A stretch of 64,000 nt of DNA, taken from contig JAPPII010000101.1 in the NCBI GenBank assembly GCA_028820845.1, forward strand, positions 151,591-215,590, in the 5' to 3' direction. Both the position numbers and the translations under genes were made by a program. The notes below the pieces were generated by a model. It was given only the letters and a program-made list of their open reading frames with translations. It did not search any database and was not told the DNA's origin. The DNA comes from Candidatus Poribacteria bacterium (GTDB lineage Bacteria > Poribacteria > WGA-4E > WGA-3G). Positions 25,533 to 33,397 of the stretch are shown piece by piece (the stretch's first letter is position 1; every line of letters begins with the position of its first letter).

Positions 25533-26702
25533 TTATTGCGCTTTCCCTCTGGCTGCAATCTCCCACACAGATTCGACAATACCATTACGAATGCCGTAAT
25601 ATCTGTCATGGAGGTTCACTGTAGTGCAACAGTGCGTTGGCAAAATTTCGAGTTTATCTCCCGGACTGAGAGAGACGTTTTCATCGGATACCTGTATCTT
25701 TCCGTGCTCTTCAGAGAGTCCGGTCATCTCTACACCCGTTACGCCAATAGGTTGCGGAATACCAAACTCTTTAGCAAGCACTTTCAAACCCGTATCGACG
25801 ATAATCCGATCCGTGGAGGGGCGGCTCACAACAGTTGCCAGAACTGACAAAGCACGTTCAAAATGTTCGCCAATCCCTTCTACGTTTCCATAAGTAGAGT
25901 CCATCAAAACGTAAGAACCGGCTTGTACCTCTGTCATTTCAGGGATGCTACCCGTAATGTTGAAGGTGCCAGTCCCACCGCCACTCATGATGGATACTGC
26001 TACGCCGTGTTGTTCAAGGAAGGACTTTGTATCCACCAGAATTTGCATAGCCTCACGTGCAGCAGCGTTCCGTGCCGCTTTGTCGGGTTTCGCGACAGTA
26101 TGTCCCTCGTATCCCATCAAGCCTTCAAATTCAACGTTTGGACTTTTGCGTATCAGTTCAGCCAGTGCCAATGCGGGTTCACCCGGTTCAACGCCGCAGC
26201 GATCCATGCCGATATTAACTTCCACTAACATCCTGACGTTAGCGTCTTTCGCCGCTGCTGCTTCAGAGATGGCTTGCACGTTCTCGGAATTATCAACTGC
26301 AACCATAATCTCCGAGTGCTTTGCGAGATTAATAAGGCGCGCAATCTTTTGGGTGCCAACAATTTGATTGGCGATGAGTACGTCTCGAATTCCTGCGTGA
26401 ATCACCGCCTCTGCTTCACCTAACTTTGCGCACGTAACGCCAATCGCGCCCGCCGCAATCTGTTTGTGGGCGATAATCGGTGTTTTATGCGTTTTCAAGT
26501 GGGGTCTCAACTGTGCGTTCACCGTCGAAAAATAAGCCGCCATCGTCCGTATGTTGGCTTCCATTTTGTCTAAATCGATGAGTAGGGCAGGCGTATCCAG
26601 TTCCGTTTTGTGCATGCCGATAAAAGGCATTTTAAACGATTGCTCCTGGGCACTGCGTCCTACATCCTTGTGGTTTTCCTCTAAGTTCACTGCTTTTTTC
26701 AT
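25533..26702 (-). CDS. D-threonine aldolase / D-serine dehydratase-like PLP enzyme
   Basis: 389 residues. ELDTPALLIDLDKMEANI, then RPHLKTHKT with the PLP-binding lysine (about residue 69), MLVEVNIGMDRCG, and the C-terminal THCCTTVNLHDRYY metal site are typical of the alanine-racemase-fold family that includes low-specificity D-threonine aldolase and eukaryotic D-serine dehydratase (fold type III). H-x-C with a second histidine binds the divalent metal in those enzymes. The reaction would cleave a D-beta-hydroxy amino acid to glycine plus aldehyde, or deaminate it. It is last in the cysC-led operon. Exact substrate is inference. Confidence 0.88.
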   Translation of the reverse strand: MKKAVNLEENHKDVGRSAQEQSFKMPFIGMHKTELDTPALLIDLDKMEANIRTMAAYFSTVNAQLRPHLKTHKTPIIAHKQIAAGAIGVTCAKLGEAEAVIHAGIRDVLIANQIVGTQKIARLINLAKHSEIMVAVDNSENVQAISEAAAAKDANVRMLVEVNIGMDRCGVEPGEPALALAELIRKSPNVEFEGLMGYEGHTVAKPDKAARNAAAREAMQILVDTKSFLEQHGVAVSIMSGGGTGTFNITGSIPEMTEVQAGSYVLMDSTYGNVEGIGEHFERALSVLATVVSRPSTDRIIVDTGLKVLAKEFGIPQPIGVTGVEMTGLSEEHGKIQVSDENVSLSPGDKLEILPTHCCTTVNLHDRYYGIRNGIVESVWEIAARGKAQ

Positions 26703-26802
26703 AAATCACCTAAAAAACTTCAAGAGTTCCATACTACTTTTCTTTAAAAGGAATCTGCAAGGACAACGTCCGCCGCAGCTCAGATTTAATCGTTAAAAAA
26801 TC

Positions 26803-27756
26803 CTAAAGCTGCTTTACAGGGTTTGCTAAGGTGCCGAACCCGTCAATTTCTATTTTCACAAGGTCGCCTGCAGCGAGTGGCAGATCGTTCGGTACAATGA
26901 TACCTGTCCCCGTCGAGACGACGGTGCCGAACGGAATCGGGTTATCCCGCATCAGGAATTCCGTGAGTTGTTCAAATTTCCAATTGATTTGGGAGGTGTT
27001 CACGCTACCTTCATAGATAACTTCATCGCCCCGCAGAACGGTACACGTCATATCCAGATTATACGGATCATCTACTTCAGAGGGTGTAACAAACATAGGA
27101 CCGAGCGCACAACATCCATAAAAGACTTTGGATTGCGGTAGGTAGAGCGGATTGTCCCGTTCAATATCCCAGGCGGATACATCGTTGCAGAGCGTATATC
27201 CAATGATTTCGCCGTTGTCACCGAGGACGTAGGCGAGTTCAGGCTCGGTCGCGGTCAGCGCAGAGTCGCTCCGAATCCCGATAAAGCCGTTAGGACCTAC
27301 GCAACGTGAGGGAGTCGCCTTGAAAAATATCTCAGGTCGATCGGCGTAGTAGACGCGACTGTAGATGTCCTGTTCACTGTCGTCGTCCCGCATATCCGCG
27401 CTCCGTTTGTAGGTGACACCGCATCCCCAGACTTCGGGGGAGTCGATCGGTGCTAAGAGGTGTGGAACATTTTCAGCAGGGGCAACATCTAATTTTTTTA
27501 ATGTAAGTCCATCTGATTCCGTGGTTGCATTTTCTTCATCGGGATGTGCCTGAAGTCGTATAGGGGTCGGAGTCGCCACCTTTTCTTGGATGTCCGCGAG
27601 TATTACACCGAGGCTGACTTGCTCCCGATGGGCAAGTTCCAGTATCTCTAATACATTCGGTGAGTCTTCGCTTGTTACGTCAATGACTTCCTCTTCGCGG
27701 GTAACAATCCCAACCCGCTTGCCTAAGTTTGGTAGATGAAATTGGATGAGTTTCAT
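26803..27756 (-). CDS. Fumarylacetoacetate hydrolase (FAH) family protein
   Basis: 317 residues. The C-terminal FAH fold shows EPELAYVLGDNGEIIGYTLCNDVSA (about 195-219), in which the glutamates bind a divalent metal, and a later GTVVSTGTGI strand. The N-terminal domain and the WGCGVTYKRSADMRDDD segment resemble the subgroup containing 2-keto-3-deoxy-D-arabinonate dehydratase and related sugar-acid enzymes rather than tyrosine-pathway FAH. In an operon with an Ldh-family dehydrogenase, a 2-keto-3-deoxy acid substrate is plausible but not shown. Confidence 0.85.
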   Translation of the reverse strand: MKLIQFHLPNLGKRVGIVTREEEVIDVTSEDSPNVLEILELAHREQVSLGVILADIQEKVATPTPIRLQAHPDEENATTESDGLTLKKLDVAPAENVPHLLAPIDSPEVWGCGVTYKRSADMRDDDSEQDIYSRVYYADRPEIFFKATPSRCVGPNGFIGIRSDSALTATEPELAYVLGDNGEIIGYTLCNDVSAWDIERDNPLYLPQSKVFYGCCALGPMFVTPSEVDDPYNLDMTCTVLRGDEVIYEGSVNTSQINWKFEQLTEFLMRDNPIPFGTVVSTGTGIIVPNDLPLAAGDLVKIEIDGFGTLANPVKQL

Positions 27757-27806
27757 TCTTTATTGTCCTTGCACAATGTTATTGATACTTTATGCCGCGT
27801 CAGCAT

Positions 27807-28784
27807 TTAAAATGGAAGCGAAATACCAACGCGTTCAGCGACGCTTTTCAACTGTTCCTGATGTTCTTTGCCAACGGGGATGCCGATTTCAGCCCATTCC
27901 TGTTCGCGCGCCCATTCTAAGCCGCCAGGCAAATCTGATCGGTCATAACCCGGTGCCGGTCGCATCTGTCGAGCATCGTGGATATGTTGATCGATCTCTG
28001 CTTTATACTCGGCAATTGGGCGAAACCGAGAAATGTCAATTGCTGCGATAAAAGCACCTTGATTGGCACCCTCCCAGATTGTTGGCGGATCCGGCGGTTT
28101 ATCGAATAGCCAGATACCTGCCATAAACCCACCGAGCGCATGACTCACATGACTCAACCCCAACATCTTGAAGAACGCAGCTGGACTCTGTTCGAACGCC
28201 GCTTCCAACGGCAGCTTGGTGTCAATGCCGGTTGCCATATCGACGACTATGGGCGGTTGGTTGCCCGCTGGCAGTGCAAAACTCATCGGCGAAGCACCCG
28301 TTGCAGTGGCAATTACGCTCTCAGAACTATGTCGAAAACGGTGGCAGGAGACCGCGAATCCGGCACAATCTGCTTCAAGCGCGAGCCGTGAATACTTGCC
28401 AGCACTCCCAAAGTGGAAGTGGTTCCGACTCGTTGCAGCACCCAATCCCATTTCTTTGGCTTTTTTGACGGCCTCCTTTGCAGCATGATACGAAGCAAAA
28501 TGCCCCATACCACCATCGCCGTCATAGACTGCTGTTGTTGGGGATTCGTCAATGCAGCGGACATTTGGACGTGGATTTACTTTGCCGTCAAGCATCATCC
28601 CTACATATCCGGGCGTTTGGCGCGTGCCATGACTGAACACACCCCGCAGATCCGTGAGAACGAGCAGGTGTGCTATGTGCGCACCATCCGCTTCTGAGGT
28701 CCCAGCCTTCTGGAAGGCTTCACTGATGAAGTCTCGCATTGCATCCGGCATCACGCGGATAAATTCTTTTGGAACTACATTCAT
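27807..28784 (-). CDS. Ldh-family (malate/lactate/ureidoglycolate) NAD(P)-dependent oxidoreductase
   Basis: 325 residues. The family pattern is clear: LTDLRGVFSHGTRQTPGYV near the N-terminus, with the catalytic histidine in SHG, then VYDGDGGMGHFA, AATSRNHFHFGSAGKYS, and PIVVDMATG. Members reduce or oxidise 2-keto/2-hydroxy acids (malate, 2,3-diketogulonate, ureidoglycolate) with a non-Rossmann NAD(P) fold. It ends 50 bases before the FAH-family gene start and begins 3 bases after the dioxygenase stop, so it is part of the operon. The substrate is not readable. Cytoplasmic. Confidence 0.9.
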   Translation of the reverse strand: MNVVPKEFIRVMPDAMRDFISEAFQKAGTSEADGAHIAHLLVLTDLRGVFSHGTRQTPGYVGMMLDGKVNPRPNVRCIDESPTTAVYDGDGGMGHFASYHAAKEAVKKAKEMGLGAATSRNHFHFGSAGKYSRLALEADCAGFAVSCHRFRHSSESVIATATGASPMSFALPAGNQPPIVVDMATGIDTKLPLEAAFEQSPAAFFKMLGLSHVSHALGGFMAGIWLFDKPPDPPTIWEGANQGAFIAAIDISRFRPIAEYKAEIDQHIHDARQMRPAPGYDRSDLPGGLEWAREQEWAEIGIPVGKEHQEQLKSVAERVGISLPF

Positions 28785-28787
28785 AAT

Positions 28788-29612
28788 TTATTGAAACTCC
28801 AGTTGTGCCCACACTGCAGCATTCTTAACGACGGCATCGGGTGTGATTTGTGAAGAGAGCAGATGTCCTTGGGTCGAGCGGAGTGTCGGCTGTCTGGCAT
28901 CTTGGTAACGAAAATCCAGACTCCATCGGACGTGTGCTGCCCGGTTTGGTAACCCGCGGTGAAACAGGAGATTACTGAAAATCACAACATCCCCTGGGTC
29001 AATCTCTATACGAACCGCAGCTGCTTCGACAGGTTTGATATAGTCGTCGTGGATACGTAGATAGTACTCGTCTTTTTCGTGTGGAACGACTCCCCATTTA
29101 TGGCTTCCCGGAATAAATTCCATACACCCATTTTCAACATTGACTGGTACTAAGGGTGCCCAGATGTTCATCATCCGCAAGACATCCGCTGTCTCTGAAG
29201 TATAACCAGCATCCTGATGCCACAAAACTTCTGTACGTTTGTTCTCAGGCAATTTCGGACGCACGGAATAGTTTGGATACAATCGAATCTCTGGACCGAG
29301 GATCCTATGTGCAAGTTTAAGGAGGACAGGATGGGCGAACACACCGAAAAAGCCTTCTCGGTGCAGTTCTGGACGAAAGATAGTCGGATTTTCGTCTGGA
29401 TAGTTTTCGTAGAGCAGCATCAGGCGGGTTTCAAATGGGGCATCACGATAGGTATTCATCAACTTACCTTGTGTATACCGTTGTGCCGCAAGTTCAGCGA
29501 CTAATGCTTCACATTCGTCTTTGACCCCCGTAAGCACAACTGGCTCCAAAATACCCTGAAGAATACAGAAGCCGTTTTCATTGAAGTCCTTGATGACTGA
29601 TTCCACTTTCAT
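28788..29612 (-). CDS. Phytanoyl-CoA dioxygenase (PhyH) family protein
   Basis: 274 residues. LWHQDAGY places the iron-binding H132-x-D134 pair, and HRGLPNRAAHVRWSLDFRYQ near the C-terminus gives the distal histidine and the arginine that holds 2-oxoglutarate. These are the marks of the Fe(II)/2-oxoglutarate dioxygenases. Members hydroxylate diverse substrates; this family is markedly expanded in Poribacteria-like genomes, which is part of my taxonomic guess. It follows cysC by 55 bases and precedes the Ldh gene by 3, so it is cotranscribed. Substrate unknown. Confidence 0.93.
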   Translation of the reverse strand: MKVESVIKDFNENGFCILQGILEPVVLTGVKDECEALVAELAAQRYTQGKLMNTYRDAPFETRLMLLYENYPDENPTIFRPELHREGFFGVFAHPVLLKLAHRILGPEIRLYPNYSVRPKLPENKRTEVLWHQDAGYTSETADVLRMMNIWAPLVPVNVENGCMEFIPGSHKWGVVPHEKDEYYLRIHDDYIKPVEAAAVRIEIDPGDVVIFSNLLFHRGLPNRAAHVRWSLDFRYQDARQPTLRSTQGHLLSSQITPDAVVKNAAVWAQLEFQ

Positions 29613-29667
29613 GTTCCATACCTTCTCTGTAGTATCTATAGGGTCATGAAGGCATCCTTTCTCGGTT

Positions 29668-30300
29668 CTAATTGTCAGCAGGCACTAAACCCGCCTTAAC
29701 AAGAGCCGCGACGACTGTCTTTGCGGATTCTTCGATAGAGAGTTCTGCCGTATTCACTGTGACTTCCGGATCCAGAGGAGGTTCGTAGGGCGCACTGATA
29801 CCTGTGAACTCCTGAATCTCCCCAGCGCGTGCTTTTTTGTATAAACCTTTCGTGTCGCGTGCTTCGCAGACTTCGAGTGGACAGTCAACGAAAACTTCGA
29901 CAAATCTACCTTCCGCAATGAGTTCTCTTGCCGTGTCTCTATCGTCGCGATAAGGTGAGATGAAAGCAGTCATAACGATAGTACCTGCATCCGCAAAAAG
30001 TTTCGACACTTCGCCGATACGACGGATATTTTCCTCACGGTCCTCCGGTGAGAAGCCTAAGTTCTTGTTCAACCCATGTCGAACGTTGTCGCCATCTAAA
30101 ACGTATGTATGGTGGTTCTGCTGGTGCAATACGTGTTCGACCGCGTTTGCTAAAGTCGATTTACCGGAACCCGAAAGTCCAGTGAACCAAATCACACAGC
30201 CTTTCTGATTCAGTAATTTTTCTCTGTCTTCTACCGTGACAATTGCTTCATGCCACGTGATGTTCGTTGATTTCTGTTGAGCCAATCGATTATTCCTCAC
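29668..30300 (-). CDS. cysC: Adenylyl-sulfate kinase (APS kinase)
   Basis: 210 residues, the usual length. GLSGSGKST (41-49) is the P-loop; [18 protein letters not shown] and [20 protein letters not shown] are the APS-binding signatures, followed by [10 protein letters not shown] and [22 protein letters not shown]. It phosphorylates adenosine 5'-phosphosulfate to PAPS, the donor for sulfotransferases or for PAPS reductase. No ATP sulfurylase or PAPS reductase gene is in the window; instead it heads an operon of organic-acid and amino-acid enzymes behind a consensus promoter. That placement is odd for assimilatory sulfate reduction and hints at sulfation chemistry. Confidence 0.95.
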   Translation of the reverse strand: MRNNRLAQQKSTNITWHEAIVTVEDREKLLNQKGCVIWFTGLSGSGKSTLANAVEHVLHQQNHHTYVLDGDNVRHGLNKNLGFSPEDREENIRRIGEVSKLFADAGTIVMTAFISPYRDDRDTARELIAEGRFVEVFVDCPLEVCEARDTKGLYKKARAGEIQEFTGISAPYEPPLDPEVTVNTAELSIEESAKTVVAALVKAGLVPADN

Positions 30301-30367
30301 ATGTTAAAAAATCAAAAAATTGAGACATTCTAAACGTGCCTCCATAATTAGGTGTAATCCCTATACT

Positions 30368-30396
30368 ATTATACGCGCGAATGCAGCTAATGTCAA
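30368..30396 (-). promoter_or_regulatory. Consensus sigma-70 promoter of the cysC operon
   Basis: On the minus strand, TTGACA (30391-30396), exactly 17 bases, TATAAT (30368-30373). Both hexamers match the consensus perfectly. Transcription would start about 60 bases before the cysC ATG. Confidence 0.8.
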
Positions 30397-30506
30397 TATA
30401 AATAAAACCAAGAGTGTATAAATGTTTGGGTAGGCAATTGTTGAAGTCAGGAATTAACGCAAGTTGCCCAAATTTTACGCTACAAAGACCCGCAGAACTC
30501 TTATTT

Positions 30507-32237
30507 TTACCGATTTTCTGTAATGTGGATAACTCGGTTTATGGGGCTTTCCGCGTTTGAAAAATCAAGCGTCTGGATATGTCCACTTTGCCATTCTACC
30601 TTGATAGATTGGATTGTTTTTTCTGAACCTATACCAAAGTGAAGCATCCGCTCACTACCTGAAGCATAACTCCCACCGCACGTCCCTTCTCGGAATTGCG
30701 TTGTTTTCGCTGTCCGCACCCAGACTTTCGCACCAATGCCATCTCGGTTCCTTTTGGTTCCAACAAGCACAATTTTCACCCAATTATTTATTTTCGTCAT
30801 TTGAGAGTCATTTCGTAGTAACACCGCGGATTCACTGTTGGATGTAACAAGAATATCCATCGCGCCATCGTTATTATAGTCACCGATGGCTGCACCGCGC
30901 CCAACAACTCGACGTTTGAAAAACGCACCAGCTGTCTCGGATACCTCCCTGAATTGTCCCAAACCGGTGTTTTCAAAGATCTGACATCTCTGTCTGTAGG
31001 AGAGCGACGGCGTAATTTCTGATACGTTGTCCCACACATGCCCATTTGCAACAAAGAGGTCGAGCGTGCCGTTGTTGTCCGCATCGAGAAACTTGGTCCC
31101 GAAACCGAGTTGTGAGAAACTCAGATCAGCCAATCCCGCTTCAAAGGTGGTCATCGTGTAGAAATCCCCGTCGTCATTGTGAAAAAGACTGTTGACTTCC
31201 AAGGAGAAGTTTGTAATAAAAAGATCGGACGCGCCGTCATTGTCGTAATCACCCGAAGCGATCCCCATACTTGCTGTCGCTCGACCTTCTGAATTGTAAG
31301 CAACTCCTGCTGTTAATGCAACATCTGTAAAAGTACCGTCCTTATTATTCCGATAGAGAAAATCTGGGACAGCGTCGTTGGCAACGAAAATATCAGGGTA
31401 ACCGTCGTTGTTGTAGTCTGTAAAGAGTGTCCCTAACCCTTTACCGGCGTTGTGGAGTCCGGCGCGGGAAGTGGCATCTGTAAAAGTACCATCCCCATTA
31501 TTCCAATAGAACGTGTCCCGAACTCCCGGATATTCGTGAGGACCGCAGTAGATATGCACGCCTTCCAGAAAACAGGCGTGCGCTGTTTCGAGTTGGTAAT
31601 CCAGGTAGTTTACCACATAGAGGTCTAAATGTCCGTCAAGGTTGAAGTCTCCGAAGGACGCGCTAACGCTCCAGTTCCCATCTCCCACCCCTGCGTCCCA
31701 TGTGACATCTGTGAAGGTACCATCACCATTGTTCCGATAAAGTTGGTTTGGACCGAAATTAGTAAGGTAGAGGTCGGCATCACCGTCATTGTCGTAATCT
31801 GCGGAGATGCAGCCCATACCGTATCCGTGATTGTGTTGAAGTCCCGCTGCGACTGTGGTATCAGTAAACATTCCATCACCGTTGTTCCGGTAGAGAACGT
31901 TCATTTCGTCAGGCTGCCTGCGAGGCTTGGAGTCGCGGTCAAGGGTGCCGCTGTTGACAAGGTAGATGTCGAGATGCCCATCGTTGTCGTAGTCAAAGAA
32001 GAGCCCACCGGCTCCCATCGTTTCGGGTAGATATTTATGTTGAGATGCCCCCTTGGTGTGTTTGAATTGGATACCGGCTTGTTGCGTCTGTTCAGTGAAG
32101 TGGATTCTATTTTCAGCTGCGGATAGCAAGATAGGAAAACTGATGGCAAGTATGAGAGTGGTGAGTAGAAGGGGATTTGTGTTAGCACCGAGCGAGAGAT
32201 AACAGTAGTGCTTCAATTTTTTCCCTATATCTCGCAT
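30507..32237 (-). CDS. CRTAC1-like FG-GAP/ASPIC-UnbV secreted protein
   Basis: 576 residues from ATG 32237; a GTG at 32261 lies within the terminator of the gene before it, so I reject it. A signal segment LLLTTLILAISFPILLSAA lies at about 23-41. Then about seven FG-GAP/VCBS-type units (GLFFDYDNDGHLDIYLVN, LYRNNGDGTFTDVT, GDYNNDGAMDILVT) and a C-terminal ASPIC/UnbV domain (NRDGIGAKVWV, HFGIGSEKTIQSIKVEW). Same family as the 6342 lipoprotein but without TPRs. Calcium-binding propeller on the cell surface or in the periplasm, by analogy; no enzymatic role is known. Confidence 0.85.
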   Translation of the reverse strand: MRDIGKKLKHYCYLSLGANTNPLLLTTLILAISFPILLSAAENRIHFTEQTQQAGIQFKHTKGASQHKYLPETMGAGGLFFDYDNDGHLDIYLVNSGTLDRDSKPRRQPDEMNVLYRNNGDGMFTDTTVAAGLQHNHGYGMGCISADYDNDGDADLYLTNFGPNQLYRNNGDGTFTDVTWDAGVGDGNWSVSASFGDFNLDGHLDLYVVNYLDYQLETAHACFLEGVHIYCGPHEYPGVRDTFYWNNGDGTFTDATSRAGLHNAGKGLGTLFTDYNNDGYPDIFVANDAVPDFLYRNNKDGTFTDVALTAGVAYNSEGRATASMGIASGDYDNDGASDLFITNFSLEVNSLFHNDDGDFYTMTTFEAGLADLSFSQLGFGTKFLDADNNGTLDLFVANGHVWDNVSEITPSLSYRQRCQIFENTGLGQFREVSETAGAFFKRRVVGRGAAIGDYNNDGAMDILVTSNSESAVLLRNDSQMTKINNWVKIVLVGTKRNRDGIGAKVWVRTAKTTQFREGTCGGSYASGSERMLHFGIGSEKTIQSIKVEWQSGHIQTLDFSNAESPINRVIHITENR

Positions 32238-32243
32238 TGGTGA

Positions 32244-32280
32244 TAATACAAATAAAGGCACCCAGCGAGTGGATGCCTTT
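32244..32280 (-). terminator. Rho-independent-type terminator after the CBM6-like gene
   Basis: On the minus strand, AAAGGCATCC, a seven-base loop, GGGTGCCTTT (one G-U pair), then ATTTGTATT. It starts about 15 bases after the stop at 32296. Confidence 0.65.
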
Positions 32281-32295
32281 AAATGTCTGTTCTAT

Positions 32296-33000
32296 TTAGA
32301 ATCCGCCTTTGAGCGAACCCCAAGTCGTCGTGAGTTTGTTTTGTGCTTCAACAGCCGTCTGTGGATCGGTTTCGTTGGCATCAAACTCGATATCTGTTGT
32401 CGCGAAGATTTTATCAATGTATGTGCCGTCTTCGCGATGCGCAATATGCAAGGTATGCTCTCCAGCAGTCAACTCCACTGGAACGGGATCATCGCCGTGC
32501 TGGACAAGTTCAGTGCCTTCAAACGGACCATCACGCGTATTCAGCCGGAACCAGACCCAATCGGTTGTATAGTTAACCCGGAGATCTGGTACTTCAAAGA
32601 AATCCCAGATGTTCATAGTCGCATCATTGGTAGAGGCAACATCACCATCAGCAGCATCGAATACCCAGTAACAGGAGTTGTCGCCAACTGACGGAGCAAT
32701 AACGCGGCCCCAGAAATGCCAATCGTCTGCGTCGACTGAGAATTCATATTTTACCCAGTCGCCACCGTCATTGGTCGCACCATTGTGTGAACCGATGTAA
32801 GCACCACCGGATGCTTCTGTGACAGTGTAATCGTCTACACTTTCAGCAGCATTACCCGGGTGATCGGTTGGGACTGTAAAGACCTCAAATTTTGTGCCGT
32901 TTGAATCAGAAAAGTCTTCTGCTTCCCAACTGATATATTTTTGTGCAAATGCGGGAAGCGCGATAAGGCTTAAAACTGTCAATAAAACGATAGTTCGCAT
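32296..33000 (-). CDS. Secreted CBM6-like protein with LTTTW tail
   Basis: 234 residues from ATG 33000, with a strong AAGGAGG seven bases upstream. The signal peptide IVLLTVLSLIALPAFA is followed directly by QKYISWEAEDF, then GGAYIGSHNGATNDGGDWVKYEFSV, which has the WEAE/GGDWVKYEF pattern of CBM6-type beta-jelly-roll domains that bind polysaccharides, and HTLHIAHREDGTYIDKIF. No catalytic module. The C-terminus is NKLTTTWGSLKGGF, the shared tail. Its own terminator follows, so it is probably monocistronic and well expressed. Confidence 0.8.
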   Translation of the reverse strand: MRTIVLLTVLSLIALPAFAQKYISWEAEDFSDSNGTKFEVFTVPTDHPGNAAESVDDYTVTEASGGAYIGSHNGATNDGGDWVKYEFSVDADDWHFWGRVIAPSVGDNSCYWVFDAADGDVASTNDATMNIWDFFEVPDLRVNYTTDWVWFRLNTRDGPFEGTELVQHGDDPVPVELTAGEHTLHIAHREDGTYIDKIFATTDIEFDANETDPQTAVEAQNKLTTTWGSLKGGF

Positions 33001-33120
33001 TAACAAACCTCCTTAGAAAAGTGGATTAAAGTCATTGTAGCACACTGAAAAGAAAAATGCTACTTTTTTATTTCTCAATCTCTCGTTTAAACTATTTACG
33101 TCGTCACTATGCTTTTGGAT

Positions 33121-33363
33121 TCACATCAAAGCATCTTCAACGGGTTCGGGCAGTTCCACTGTACTCGGATCGACATCAATCGGATACTCAGTGCCGTAAG
33201 CTTCGACGAGTTCATCAAAAGTGACGTTGTCTACACGCTCAAGATCGTCCCCCGGATAGACAAGCCAAACGCCATAGCACCCGTCACAGCTGACCATATC
33301 TACATCGTCGTTTTCAATCGGAAACTGCGTCAAAGGGTTATTACAATCAGGGCAAGGCAGCAT
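33121..33363 (-). CDS. Small zinc-ribbon protein
   Basis: 80 residues. CPDCNNPL at 4-11 and CDGCYGVWL at about 26-34 form a two-knuckle zinc ribbon like zf-TFIIB/DUF-type small proteins; the remaining 45 residues are acidic. AAGGAGG before the ATG is strong. It follows the rhodanese-MoeB gene by 34 bases on the same strand, so it is probably cotranscribed and may serve sulfur-carrier chemistry. That link is only positional. Confidence 0.75.
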   Translation of the reverse strand: MLPCPDCNNPLTQFPIENDDVDMVSCDGCYGVWLVYPGDDLERVDNVTFDELVEAYGTEYPIDVDPSTVELPEPVEDALM

Positions 33364-33397
33364 ATACGTTCCTCCTTGTGGTTATCTCGGGCTAATG

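Noticed and set aside
30440-30475. A CAGGAATTAACGCA string resembling a MITE end
   Set aside because: Two mismatches to the family end and no paired opposite end within reach.
32238-32261. GTG 32261 as start of the FG-GAP protein
   Set aside because: It lies inside the hairpin that terminates the previous gene.
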